The notes under the pieces were generated by a model that saw nothing but the letters and a program-made list of their open reading frames with translations, had not been told where the DNA came from and did not search any database. Source: an uncultured Lachnospiraceae bacterium (GTDB lineage Bacteria > Bacillota > Clostridia > Lachnospirales > Lachnospiraceae). Taken from it: a DNA stretch of 37,787 bases. Location: NCBI GenBank assembly GCA_934320845.1, contig CAKRFU010000025.1, forward strand, positions 1 to 37,787, read 5' to 3'. Shown one piece after another: positions 8,410 through 16,237 of the stretch. Positions within the stretch are counted from its first letter, which is position 1; every line of letters begins with the position of its first letter. Both the position numbers and the translations under genes were made by a program.

Positions 8410-9667
8410 ATTTATTATTCCTTTTTTGTTTTACTTTCTTTATTTTTTCATAATGCGTCTGCTTCTTCTGCCATGTTATATTACCTAATGCTTTGTAGCC
8501 ATCCCCCTGTTCCGAAACAGAAAAATCAGCTTTTGCAAGTTTATAACCTTTTTTCTCTTTTTTTCTAATATAGTCAGTATACTCATCTTTCATACACTGC
8601 CTTGCTTCGTCTAAACTGTACTTTACATAAACGTATTTATACTTTTTATACGTTATTTTCCATACTGATATCGGAAATCTTTTTGACAAAAATGGGCATA
8701 CGCACCCACCTTCATAGAGTATAGCACATTTTTTTGAAGTTTCCAAATCATTTAAAGGATTATGTATAAAAAACTCCTTTCCAAATGCTGAAATTTTATA
8801 AATTTCCTTTGTCCGTCCTGTATATACTTTCTTTTTCTGCCTTTTCTTCTGCATGCCATAAAACATTTCACGGCTCTCTAAAACGACAATCCCCTCCGCT
8901 TTCACTCTCGACTTTCTTATTATCTCATCATTGTCACCGATTATCGGAACAACCCCCGATATTAAAACCCTGCCCTTTTTTACTTTTTTACCCGCCTTTA
9001 CTTTTGCAACCCCCGCACTTGTAACAATAGACACTACCTTTCCGTCATCCGATGCTACAAGATTTGCCGGTTTTCCTTTCTTTTCTATATCATCTTTTGA
9101 CATCTCACGTACATTTACGACAAGCCTGCTGCCACTCTTATTAACCGAAACCCATCCTATTTTGTCATAATTCTTTCGTATGTTTTTCTCAATTTTTTTA
9201 CAATCTGCCCTGCTACCATACATTCCTCCATAAATGTTTTCTGTATTCAGATATGAGATAATATTTTCTTTTGTATAATAGTTCTGTCCGGCAACCTCTA
9301 TCCCCCAAATTCTGCTCGAAAGAAAAAAAAGCATTATAAAAAAAGAAATTACACCAAGCACGAAATTTAAGTTTTTTTTGCTTCTCTCAATCCAAAAAGG
9401 CAGACCGTATCTTTTGTAAACCCTCGGAAAAACATGACATTTTGCAGCAATGTGATGTATTCTCCAAAAATTACGAAAACCTATGTTAAACCATAATATC
9501 TTCTTCTCCTCATCTGCTCTTATGTTCCATATTTCTATGCCATTGTTTCTACATAGGTTTATAAATCTGCCGGCTCCTTCATGCTCCAGATAAACCATCA
9601 GATATCCAAATATCCAGCCAGTTATTTTATGTACCATTCCATTCTCCATTCCTGCGCTTTTTTCCAT
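8372..9667 (-). CDS. yqfD: Sporulation protein YqfD
   Basis: This 431-residue protein matches YqfD in layout and context. It has an N-terminal soluble part (about 1-90), one transmembrane helix around residues 100-118 (FVLGVISFFIMLFFLSS), and a long extracytoplasmic part with the family-type segment GWVSVNKSGSRLVVNVRE. The C terminus is very lysine-rich. In Bacillus, yqfD belongs to the sigma-E mother-cell regulon; its biochemical role is not settled. It starts 14 nt after the yqfC stop and overlaps phoH. The pair yqfC-yqfD is one of the better hints in this window that the organism belongs to an endospore-forming lineage. Confidence 0.88.
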   Translation of the reverse strand: MEKSAGMENGMVHKITGWIFGYLMVYLEHEGAGRFINLCRNNGIEIWNIRADEEKKILWFNIGFRNFWRIHHIAAKCHVFPRVYKRYGLPFWIERSKKNLNFVLGVISFFIMLFFLSSRIWGIEVAGQNYYTKENIISYLNTENIYGGMYGSRADCKKIEKNIRKNYDKIGWVSVNKSGSRLVVNVREMSKDDIEKKGKPANLVASDDGKVVSIVTSAGVAKVKAGKKVKKGRVLISGVVPIIGDNDEIIRKSRVKAEGIVVLESREMFYGMQKKRQKKKVYTGRTKEIYKISAFGKEFFIHNPLNDLETSKKCAILYEGGCVCPFLSKRFPISVWKITYKKYKYVYVKYSLDEARQCMKDEYTDYIRKKEKKGYKLAKADFSVSEQGDGYKALGNITWQKKQTHYEKIKKVKQKRNNKYGNNGNSSGNTG

Positions 9668-9681
9668 GCATCACAAGTCCC

Positions 9682-9999
9682 CTATCTATGATATTCTATC
9701 GAATCTATGTTACCAAGTACACACATTTCATCTTCCCTGAAATATGCTATCACAAGTTTATCCCCCTTTATGTATATTTTCTGCTGTTTTGTCTGTACTT
9801 TGATAAGCTCCTCCGTATATTCTATGATACTTCTGTAATTTTCTATACATAATCTGTGATTTCCATAGCCTAAAATAACAGGTGCTTTTGCTATAATATC
9901 CTCCGGAATGTCAAATTTATCCGATAATCTTCTTGATATTATCGGCTCTCTTACCTCCGGCTTTGTCGAAGTCTTTTTGACATGCCTATATTTTTTCAT
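9682..9999 (-). CDS. yqfC: Sporulation protein YqfC (YabP/YqfC family)
   Basis: A 105-residue protein that opens the run. It resembles the YabP/YqfC family: short, basic N terminus, then a core with ENYRSIIEYTEELIKVQ and the C-terminal IKGDKLVIAYFREDEMCVLGNIDSIEY, which is typical of the family. Position directly before yqfD supports the call. The ATG is preceded by CGGAGGTGTC at good spacing. In Bacillus it is transcribed from a sigma-E promoter; a possible sigma-E-like -10 (CATACATA) lies upstream at 10055-10062 without a convincing -35 element. Confidence 0.85.
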   Translation of the reverse strand: MKKYRHVKKTSTKPEVREPIISRRLSDKFDIPEDIIAKAPVILGYGNHRLCIENYRSIIEYTEELIKVQTKQQKIYIKGDKLVIAYFREDEMCVLGNIDSIEYHR

Positions 10000-10083
10000 A
10001 GTATGGACACCTCCGATATATCAATAATGTCACACTGACAATAACATTATTATATATGTATGCCCGTCTGCTGTTTTTGTTAC

Positions 10084-10112
10084 TTGCGGTAAAGCATTAA
10101 ATACTATATAAT
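10084..10112 (+). promoter_or_regulatory. Promoter of the DUF1836 gene
   Basis: TTGCGG (10084-10089) and TATAAT (10107-10112) are separated by 17 bp, about 45 bp upstream of the ATG at 10159. The -10 is a perfect consensus. It fires away from the yqfC operon. Confidence 0.65.
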
Positions 10113-10158
10113 TGTTATAATCACAATCAAAGCTGTAAGCTTAGAAACGAGGATTACA

Positions 10159-10782
10159 ATGCGTGAAAAATATAATCGTGAGATACTGGATCTTATACGC
10201 AGTATACAAAATATAGACTTTATAAAACCTGAGGATATTCCGAACATAGATCTTTACATGGATCAGGTTACTACTTTTATGGACGAACATCTGGCTTCAT
10301 CAAAAAGATTTGATGAAGATAAAATCCTCACAAAGACCATGATTAACAACTACACCAAAAACAAACTTATCCCACCACCTCAAAAAAAGAAATATTCTAA
10401 AGAGCATATGTGTTTACTCATATATATATACTATTTTAAGAATTTTCTGGCAATAAGTGATATAAAAGATATCCTTGAACCTGTCAGTAATTTATTTTTT
10501 GACGGCAACGGTTCAAAGGATATGGAAGAAATATACTCTGAGATTGTTAATCTTGAATTAGGCAATATTGATTCCCAGCTCAAAGACATAATAAGAAAGC
10601 TCAAAAAATCAAACGAAATGTACTCTGAAGTAAGTGATGCAGACGAGAAAAAAGTTTTATCAAACTTTGCATTTATCTGTATGTTAAGTTTTGATGTATG
10701 GGTCAAAAAAACAATAATCGAAAACATTGTAGATGACACACTTGGTCAAAAGAAAAATAATTCTTCAACAAAAAACAATTAA
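10159..10782 (+). CDS. DUF1836 protein, putative HTH regulator
   Basis: One of only two plus-strand coding regions in the window. The 207-residue protein has the DUF1836 hallmark KTMINNYTKNKLIPPPQKKKYS (about residues 58-80) followed by HMCLLIYIYYFKNFLAISDI. This resembles a MerR-like winged helix in which the protein 'names' its helix by the LIPPP turn. The C-terminal half is helical and acidic. DUF1836 proteins are common in Firmicutes; no regulatory target is known to me. The start follows GAGGATTACA. The gene has its own promoter and terminator and faces scpB. Confidence 0.85.
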   Translation: MREKYNREILDLIRSIQNIDFIKPEDIPNIDLYMDQVTTFMDEHLASSKRFDEDKILTKTMINNYTKNKLIPPPQKKKYSKEHMCLLIYIYYFKNFLAISDIKDILEPVSNLFFDGNGSKDMEEIYSEIVNLELGNIDSQLKDIIRKLKKSNEMYSEVSDADEKKVLSNFAFICMLSFDVWVKKTIIENIVDDTLGQKKNNSSTKNN

Positions 10783-10820
10783 GGAGACAGTTCATATCTC
10801 CTTAATTGTTTTATTTTTAT
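10774..10820. terminator. Bidirectional terminator between DUF1836 gene and scpB
   Basis: A perfect 14-bp stem (AACAATTAAGGAGA, 10774-10787, with 10797-10810) closes a 9-nt loop and is followed by a T-rich tract on the plus strand. The upstream arm contains the DUF1836 stop codon. A-rich sequence before the stem gives a U tract for the convergent scpB transcript too, though that gene ends about 40 nt away. Confidence 0.88.
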
Positions 10821-10853
10821 ATATAAATAATGAATTATCATCACTGTTCAAGA

Positions 10854-11429
10854 TCAAGCTTTAGCTTGTACCTCATCCTCAGCCTCAATCTTAAAATCTT
10901 CAATCTTTTCAGGCTTTACAACCGGCAGATTTTCAAGTGAGTCTATTCCAAAATTTCTCAAAAATTCTTCAGTTGTAGCAAACTGGATAGGTTTACCCGG
11001 AGCGTCCAGCCTTCCCGCTTCACAGACAAGGTTGTACTCTACAAGCTTATTCACCGCATGGTCACTTTTCACACCTCGGATATGTTCTATCTCCATCTTT
11101 GTAACTGGCTGTTTATATGCAATTATTGATAAAGTTTCCAACAATACATCAGTAAGTATATGTTTTTTGGGAACGTGTGCAATTCTTACAAGCGTATCAT
11201 AGGCAGATGCCTTTGAACACATCTGAAATGCACCATCAAGCTCAATAATCTGTATTCCCCTGTTGTCATCAGCGTAATTATCCATCATATTATGGATAAC
11301 TTTTCTGCATGTTTCCTCATCCTGCTGTGTTGCTATGGCGATTCTCTCAAGTTCAACTGCCTCGCCCATAACAAACAATATTGCTTCGATATTCGCCTCT
11401 AATTCCGGCAGAGTCATATCCGTACCCAT
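10854..11429 (-). CDS. scpB: Segregation and condensation protein ScpB
   Basis: A 191-residue ScpB. The tandem winged-helix fold is indicated by LEANIEAILFVMGEAVELERIA at the N terminus and by the second-domain motif ETLSIIAYKQPVTKMEIEHIRGV, which is nearly invariant in the family. The C terminus carries a short acidic tail. ScpB dimerises and binds the kleisin ScpA to form the SMC condensin complex used in chromosome organisation and segregation. The ATG follows GGGAGGCTTGTAA and starts 22 nt after scpA ends. Confidence 0.96.
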   Translation of the reverse strand: MGTDMTLPELEANIEAILFVMGEAVELERIAIATQQDEETCRKVIHNMMDNYADDNRGIQIIELDGAFQMCSKASAYDTLVRIAHVPKKHILTDVLLETLSIIAYKQPVTKMEIEHIRGVKSDHAVNKLVEYNLVCEAGRLDAPGKPIQFATTEEFLRNFGIDSLENLPVVKPEKIEDFKIEAEDEVQAKA

Positions 11430-11451
11430 TTACAAGCCTCCCGTAGATTTG

Positions 11452-12237
11452 TCAGTCAGCACTTGACGGTTCATATTCCATATCAGGTGCCAGCTTATTA
11501 TATGTAATCAAAATATCATCAAATATATTTTCCTGAACAATGAGAATTTTTCCGACTTTCATAAGTTCAAGAATCCCGAGGAATGTCACTATCACCATAG
11601 TTTTTCCCGGTTTAGATTCAAGCATGCTTCTAAAACTGAAATGCCCGTGACGCATCGCATATTCCTCAATATAGATCATTCTGTCCTGTAAACTGACAGT
11701 TTCTTTCTTTATCTGGCCAAATCTGCTTCTTATAGGGTCTATCTTATCAATCTGCTTTTTCATCACACTGTTAAAAATGCTCTGAAGCTTTGACAATGTA
11801 ATATCACCAAGCAGTTCTGATACGTCTATTGTCTCCTTATAATCAGCAATCTCTTTCGGAACAGTCGGCTTTTTATACATCATCTTTTCCGCATCTATCT
11901 GAAGATCTTTAAGTTCATAAGATGCATATTTAAATGTCTTATATTCAAGAAGTCTCTCAACAAGTTCAGCCCTCGGATCTACTTCTTCGCCAGTATCATC
12001 AACCTGTACCGGAAGAAGCATCTTTGATTTAATTTTCAACAGCGTTGCCGCCATAACAAGAAAATCACTCATCACATCCATATCCGTTGTTTCGGTTTTT
12101 GAAATAATTTCCATATACTGTCTTGTGATTTCTGCGATAGGTATGTCAAAAATATCTATCTTATTTTTCTCTATCAGGTGCAGCAACAGATCAAGCGGTC
12201 CGTCGAACGCCTCTAATTTCACAGATATACTGCTCAT
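11452..12237 (-). CDS. scpA: Segregation and condensation protein ScpA
   Basis: A 261-residue kleisin. The N-terminal SMC-neck-binding region begins with VKLEAFDGPLDLLLHLIEKNKIDIFDIPI, very typical of ScpA, followed by SDFLVMAATLLKIKSKMLLP. The C-terminal winged helix (about 185-255) includes FLGILELMKVGKI. ScpA bridges the two SMC head domains. The start is preceded by GGAAAGGTTGGAGA. It comes 26 nt after the M50-like gene, so scpA and scpB belong to the obg transcript or to a promoter within it. Confidence 0.96.
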   Translation of the reverse strand: MSSISVKLEAFDGPLDLLLHLIEKNKIDIFDIPIAEITRQYMEIISKTETTDMDVMSDFLVMAATLLKIKSKMLLPVQVDDTGEEVDPRAELVERLLEYKTFKYASYELKDLQIDAEKMMYKKPTVPKEIADYKETIDVSELLGDITLSKLQSIFNSVMKKQIDKIDPIRSRFGQIKKETVSLQDRMIYIEEYAMRHGHFSFRSMLESKPGKTMVIVTFLGILELMKVGKILIVQENIFDDILITYNKLAPDMEYEPSSAD

Positions 12238-12263
12238 TCTCCAACCTTTCCACCTGTTTCCGA

Positions 12264-12881
12264 TTAAAACGGCAGATATGTTACAAGCCTTAGATAAACC
12301 GTATTTATCAGATCAAGAATAAATACAAGCATCAATATAAGCTTTATGGAACTGTCCGCTTTTATTATCCCTAGATAATTCTGCGGTGATGCTCCCGCAA
12401 CCACAAGCCCCATATCAAATGTCGATACCGGAAACAGATTCACGACAAAATAATCAAAACACAGCATTTGCATGTATTGCAAAAACAATATCTTAGCTTT
12501 TTGAAGCCAGCCGTATTTAAGGTTAATTATATCAACAATACTGTCCGAGGCTCCATACATATAATGTCCCATGCACATTGAAGAAAAAAATATTATTATA
12601 AGTATAGAAAAACCGCTAAGACCGATAATAACATTCGTCTTTCTGTCCCTTATACGAAACATATACGGCTTTGAAACCGGAACATAACAGGTTACGGCTA
12701 AAACAAGCCCTAACGGGTCAATATATCTGAATATTTTCCAAATGCCCTTTTTATCTATATTGCCACCCTGCTTATGTCCTCTGACAATCATATAGACAAT
12801 GCCCTTAAACAACTCATGTATTATCATAAGCAGAGTCGCTGCAATAAGACAAATTACAACTTCTAATAACCACTCTTTCAC
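12264..12881 (-). CDS. Site-2-protease-like (M50) membrane protein, probably inactive
   Basis: A 205-residue membrane protein with about five hydrophobic segments. Its layout follows small site-2 proteases: a first helix with an IIHELFKG motif (H22-E23-L-F-K26), then IDPLGLVL with the proline/glycine turn, a central GLSG region, and NLFPVSTFDMG (148-158). In active enzymes these would read HExxH and NxxPxPxxDGG. Here the second zinc-binding His is Lys and the first Gly after Asp156 is Met. The Glu and Asp remain. A zinc site is unlikely, so it may be a pseudoprotease. M50 genes often precede scpA in Firmicutes, which supports homology. The start is GTG, after GAGGTGGCAT; the overlapping ATG is immediately followed by a stop. 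Confidence 0.72.
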   Translation of the reverse strand: MKEWLLEVVICLIAATLLMIIHELFKGIVYMIVRGHKQGGNIDKKGIWKIFRYIDPLGLVLAVTCYVPVSKPYMFRIRDRKTNVIIGLSGFSILIIIFFSSMCMGHYMYGASDSIVDIINLKYGWLQKAKILFLQYMQMLCFDYFVVNLFPVSTFDMGLVVAGASPQNYLGIIKADSSIKLILMLVFILDLINTVYLRLVTYLPF

Positions 12882-12915
12882 ATGCCACCTCAGTATGTCT
12901 CACACCTTTTCCCGA

Positions 12916-14205
12916 TTATTTGTAATAATCAAACTGAAGGTCATACATTGCAACTGTATCTCCCTCTTCAATTCCCATAGCTTCAAGATCCTCAAGTATT
13001 CCGCTTGTTTTAAGGAATTTTTGGAAGAACTGAAAACCTTTTTCTGAATCAAGATTAGTATATCCAAGCATTTTCTCAATACGAGGACCCTCAACATTGT
13101 AAACTTTGTTTTTCTCATCATACGTTACTGTGTATGGCTCATCCTCAAATTCCATCTCATCAAATGAAAATTCCTTTTCAAACACTGTAGGTTCATCCGG
13201 CATCTCATCAAGAAGTGATTTTACATAATAGAGAAGTTCCTTTACACCTTTACCGCTTACTGCAGAAATAGGAAATACTTTTATTCCCTTTGGCTCAAAC
13301 TCTTCTTTCAAAAGGGAAATCACTGTATCTTCCTCTGTTCCGTAAAATACATCACATTTATTTGCCGCTATGACCTGTGGTCTTTTTATAAGGTCATCAT
13401 TGTATCTTGCAAGTTCATTATTTATTACATTTATATCATTGAGTGGGTCTCTTCCCTCTGTTGAGGCCGCATCTACCATATGGATGAACACCTTTGTTCT
13501 CTCGATGTGCTTTAAAAATTCATCGCCAAGACCGATACCGTCTGCTGCACCCTCAATAAGTCCCGGTATATCTGCAATAACAAATCCATCTGCCCCCTCA
13601 AGATCTACAACACCAAGAATAGGCTGCAATGTAGTGAAATGATAATTTGCGATTTTTGGTTTTGCATTGCTTACTCTCGAAAGAAATGTTGATTTTCCGA
13701 CATTTGGAAATCCCACAAGACCAACATCTGCAATAGTTTTTAGTTCAAGTATAACCTCAAGCTCCCTCGCCGGTTTTCCCGGCTGGGCATATTTTGGCAC
13801 CTGCATTGTCGGAGTAGCGTAGTTCATATTACCTTTTCCGCCACGACCGCCTTTTAACACAACCTCACGTTCGCATCCAAAAGACATATCAACGATAACT
13901 TTTCCCGTACTTGCTTCCTTTATAACAGTTCCCTCAGGCACTTTAAGAATAATATCTTCTCCGTCAGCACCGTGACATCTTCTTCTTCCTCCCTGCTCAC
14001 CGTCTCCGGCACAGAATTTTCTGCGGTGCCTGAAATCATTTAAAGTATTTATTCCTTTATCCACCTGAAAAATAACGTCACCGCCACGGCCGCCGTCACC
14101 TCCGTCAGGTCCTCCTGCCGCAACATAAAGCTCTCGTCTGAAACTCACATGTCCGTCCCCACCTTTTCCGGAACGAATATATATTTTGGCGCTATCAGCA
14201 AACAT
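12916..14205 (-). CDS. obg: GTPase Obg (CgtA)
   Basis: About 429 residues in the three-domain form found in Gram-positive bacteria. The glycine-rich Obg fold occupies residues 1-158 (IYIRSGKGGDGHVSFRRE, GPDGGDGGRGGDV). The G domain has G1 GFPNVGKST, G3 DIPGLIEGA, and G4 as ANKCD in place of the usual NKxD spacing partner. A C-terminal OCT domain ends the protein (about 350-430). Obg is an essential ribosome-associated GTPase involved in 50S assembly and (p)ppGpp response. There are two adjacent ATGs. The second (14205), giving MFADSAKIY, is better placed after AAGGTGG than the first at 14208. A terminator divides it from rpmA, so it probably has its own promoter. Confidence 0.97.
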   Translation of the reverse strand: MFADSAKIYIRSGKGGDGHVSFRRELYVAAGGPDGGDGGRGGDVIFQVDKGINTLNDFRHRRKFCAGDGEQGGRRRCHGADGEDIILKVPEGTVIKEASTGKVIVDMSFGCEREVVLKGGRGGKGNMNYATPTMQVPKYAQPGKPARELEVILELKTIADVGLVGFPNVGKSTFLSRVSNAKPKIANYHFTTLQPILGVVDLEGADGFVIADIPGLIEGAADGIGLGDEFLKHIERTKVFIHMVDAASTEGRDPLNDINVINNELARYNDDLIKRPQVIAANKCDVFYGTEEDTVISLLKEEFEPKGIKVFPISAVSGKGVKELLYYVKSLLDEMPDEPTVFEKEFSFDEMEFEDEPYTVTYDEKNKVYNVEGPRIEKMLGYTNLDSEKGFQFFQKFLKTSGILEDLEAMGIEEGDTVAMYDLQFDYYK

Positions 14206-14233
14206 CATTCCACCTTCTTTCTAAATCAGATAA

Positions 14234-14261
14234 TTTATAAACAATTGCAATTCTATACAAA
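14234..14261 (-). promoter_or_regulatory. Candidate obg promoter
   Basis: On the minus strand, TTTGTA (14256-14261) precedes TATAAA (14234-14239) with 16 bp between. The -35 overlaps the descending arm of the rpmA terminator. It would allow expression of obg-M50-scpA-scpB apart from the ribosomal protein genes. Matches are moderate. Confidence 0.4.
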
Positions 14262-14295
14262 AAGAGACTGTCATAGACAGCCTCTTTTTGTATAG
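14253..14295. terminator. Terminator between rpmA and obg
   Basis: A 20-bp stem with one mismatch (14253-14272 with 14276-14295) and a 3-nt loop; the arms end in ACAAAAAGAG and CTCTTTTTGT, so a U run is formed within the stem on both strands. It follows rpmA by about 45 nt. Confidence 0.88.
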
Positions 14296-14339
14296 GTTTA
14301 TCAGTTTCCGGCAAAAGCCGGATATAGACCGATTATAGA

Positions 14340-14627
14340 CTATTTAGCTTCTACAGGATATACTGAAGCCTGCTTCTTGTCTCTACCTTTTCTCTCAAAA
14401 CGAACAACACCGTCAACCAATGCGAACAATGTATCATCGCCACCACGACCTACATTTACACCTGGAAGAATCTTTGTTCCACGCTGTCTGTAGATAATGT
14501 TACCTGCAAGTACAAACTGACCGTCTGCTCTCTTTGCTCCAAGTCTCTTTGACTCTGAGTCTCTACCGTTCTTTGTAGAACCCATTCCCTTTTTATGAGC
14601 AAATAACTGAAGGTTCATGTTTAACAT
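14340..14627 (-). CDS. rpmA: 50S ribosomal protein L27, with cleavable N-terminal extension
   Basis: A 95-residue L27. The start at 14627 ([14 protein letters not shown]) is fixed by AGGAGGTGTAAGG upstream and by family length; an upstream frame extension of 32 codons belongs to prp in another frame and is not used. As in other Firmicutes, the protein has a short N-terminal extension ending in LQLFA before HKKG, the site cut by Prp. The conserved body includes [22 protein letters not shown] and the [15 protein letters not shown] segment. L27 reaches the peptidyl-transferase centre, so removing the extension is needed for function in the species studied. Confidence 0.97.
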   Translation of the reverse strand: MLNMNLQLFAHKKGMGSTKNGRDSESKRLGAKRADGQFVLAGNIIYRQRGTKILPGVNVGRGGDDTLFALVDGVVRFERKGRDKKQASVYPVEAK

Positions 14628-14631
14628 AGCC

Positions 14632-14973
14632 TTACACCTCCTGCTTTCTCTTTTTTCTAATCTTAATATACTTTTTTCCATATTCCGCCTGTATGCCTTC
14701 AAGACCAAGTACAAGCGAATCAAGTAACAGTTTAGCAGATTCGCTAACCTTTTCAGATTTTATATCAAATGAAACCACATCTTTTTCCTCATGAACTGCA
14801 CCTTCAAATTCATCATCCGTGAACTTTTCGACACTGTTCATGGCATTTATAACGAGTACGGAAACTGCCGCACACACTATATCACTGCCATACTCAGCAT
14901 ACTCAGCATGTCCAGTCATGCGAAAACCGATATAGTCTCCACTATCATTCTGAAATAATGTCACATCTATCAT
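14632..14973 (-). CDS. prp: Ribosomal-processing cysteine protease Prp
   Basis: A 113-residue Prp/YsxB family protein located between rplU and rpmA. The catalytic motif is intact: [18 protein letters not shown], with His22 and Cys34 as the likely dyad. Prp removes the N-terminal extension of L27, and the matching cut site LQLFA/HKKG is present in the next gene. It ends 4 nt before the rpmA start, so rpmA is probably translated by coupled ribosomes as well as from its own Shine-Dalgarno. Confidence 0.95.
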   Translation of the reverse strand: MIDVTLFQNDSGDYIGFRMTGHAEYAEYGSDIVCAAVSVLVINAMNSVEKFTDDEFEGAVHEEKDVVSFDIKSEKVSESAKLLLDSLVLGLEGIQAEYGKKYIKIRKKRKQEV

Positions 14974-14994
14974 ATACTGTCACCTTTTCATCAA

Positions 14995-15300
14995 CTAAGC
15001 GTTGATTTTCTCAATCTTTACCTGTGTGAAAGACTGTCTGTGACCGTTTTTCTTATGATATCCAGATTTTCTCTTATATCTGTAAACGATAACCTTCTTT
15101 GCGCGGCCTTCCTTAACTACAGAAGCTGTAACTGTTGCATTTGCTACATCATCTCCAGCCTTCATAGTTCCATCATTTACAGCAACAACCTGATCAAAAG
15201 TAACTGTCTCTCCTGCGGAAACAGCAAGTTTTTCTACGTTAATGATATCACCTTCGGATACTTTGTACTGCTTTCCACCTGTTGCAATAATTGCGTACAT
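14995..15300 (-). CDS. rplU: 50S ribosomal protein L21
   Basis: A 101-residue L21. [25 protein letters not shown] at the start and the C-terminal [28 protein letters not shown] are hallmark segments. L21 binds 23S rRNA and the neighbouring L20. The ATG follows AGGAGGTGCGATT. It opens the three-gene unit rplU-prp-rpmA, behind a strong promoter and a structured leader. Confidence 0.98.
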   Translation of the reverse strand: MYAIIATGGKQYKVSEGDIINVEKLAVSAGETVTFDQVVAVNDGTMKAGDDVANATVTASVVKEGRAKKVIVYRYKRKSGYHKKNGHRQSFTQVKIEKINA

Positions 15301-15381
15301 AATCGCACCTCCTATTTATCATTACTCGCTAACTTTGGCGTGACTAAAGTCATCTTCAAGGAGCCTCGTTAAGCGGCATCT
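15301..15381 (-). promoter_or_regulatory. rplU 5' leader, probable L21 leader
   Basis: About 80 nt of untranslated leader separate the predicted start of transcription from rplU. It can form several short helices, e.g. GCC...GGC around GCCGCTTAACGAGGC and GACTTTAGTC. L21 leaders are an established family upstream of rplU in Firmicutes and are thought to mediate autoregulation. The position and sequence style fit; no covariance search was possible. Confidence 0.6.
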
Positions 15382-15386
15382 CATTT

Positions 15387-15415
15387 ATCATACATGTGTT
15401 TATTATGCTTGTCAA
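15387..15415 (-). promoter_or_regulatory. rplU-prp-rpmA promoter
   Basis: A near-perfect sigma-A promoter on the minus strand: TTGACA (15410-15415), 17-bp spacer, TATGAT (15387-15392). This is the best promoter match in the window, as expected for a ribosomal protein operon. Confidence 0.88.
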
Positions 15416-15488
15416 GTGTTTTTTTGAGTTTCGTGACAAAATCACACAAAAATATATGACCGACAAACGCCAGACCTGCTCCATTTCA

Positions 15489-16181
15489 TCATACTAACAA
15501 CGATATTCCCCACAGCACAAGTATATGTACCGGATAAAATGCATAAAAGAAATACTTAGGCATCTTTACATCATTTCTTGTCCCGTTATATGCCATTATA
15601 AACGGTATTGACAAAACTCCAAACGACTGCATTTTCCCCTGTGCAAACATTAAAAAGCACGTTAAAAGCAGTGCATTTTTCCTGTCATTTCTCTGCATAT
15701 AAAATATTGCTATGGATAATATTCCCCATATACTATAGTCTGTTTTCAATAAAACCGCGGCAAATCCTGCAATCAGGACAACTGCCATTTTCGCCGTAAA
15801 ACTATACTCAAACTTTTCTATAAAACACATCATTATCACGCCAAGCAATAATGTCCACATTACATTCTGCTCGCTTACGTCTATCAGCTTATGTCCAAAT
15901 GCCAAATCATATGGTATCTCTGATATTATTGAAAATATCAAAAGATTAATCATATACTTCTTTCTGCTGTGTGTATGTATAAATCCCTCCACTAACAAAA
16001 AGCAGATTATCGGAAATGATATTCTTCCAACCGCCCTGAACGCTTTATATATAACGTCTCCACGTTCGATAAGAAATACACAGCCTATATGGTCGATAAG
16101 CATTGTCAGTAAAGCCGTTATCTTTAAAAAATTTCTTCCGTATCTTTTATCCCAGAATGTTCCTTCCGTTGCTGCTGCCAT
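15489..16181 (-). CDS. TraX family membrane protein
   Basis: A 230-residue polytopic membrane protein with about seven or eight helices. It matches the TraX family pattern: KITALLTMLIDHIGCVFL near the N terminus, RAVGRISFPIICFLLVEGFIHT, and EIPYDLAFGH. TraX of the F plasmid acetylates pilin, but chromosomal TraX-like proteins of Firmicutes have no known substrate and belong to an acyltransferase-like membrane fold. There are no conjugation genes nearby. It starts 56 nt after apbE ends with only a weak Shine-Dalgarno (AAAGTGAG). Confidence 0.82.
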   Translation of the reverse strand: MAAATEGTFWDKRYGRNFLKITALLTMLIDHIGCVFLIERGDVIYKAFRAVGRISFPIICFLLVEGFIHTHSRKKYMINLLIFSIISEIPYDLAFGHKLIDVSEQNVMWTLLLGVIMMCFIEKFEYSFTAKMAVVLIAGFAAVLLKTDYSIWGILSIAIFYMQRNDRKNALLLTCFLMFAQGKMQSFGVLSIPFIMAYNGTRNDVKMPKYFFYAFYPVHILVLWGISLLV

Positions 16182-16237
16182 TTTTATCTCACTTTCTTTT
16201 TTATTTTATATGCTGTTCCTTATTTTTATTTACTTTT

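Noticed and set aside
14628..14723. 32-codon extension of L27
   Set aside because: It overlaps prp in another frame, exceeds the family length, and the ATG at 14627 has AGGAGG and the expected Prp cleavage context.
15489..16181. Conjugative element marked by the TraX-like gene
   Set aside because: No relaxase, coupling protein, integrase or attachment site nearby, and chromosomal TraX-like genes are common in Firmicutes.
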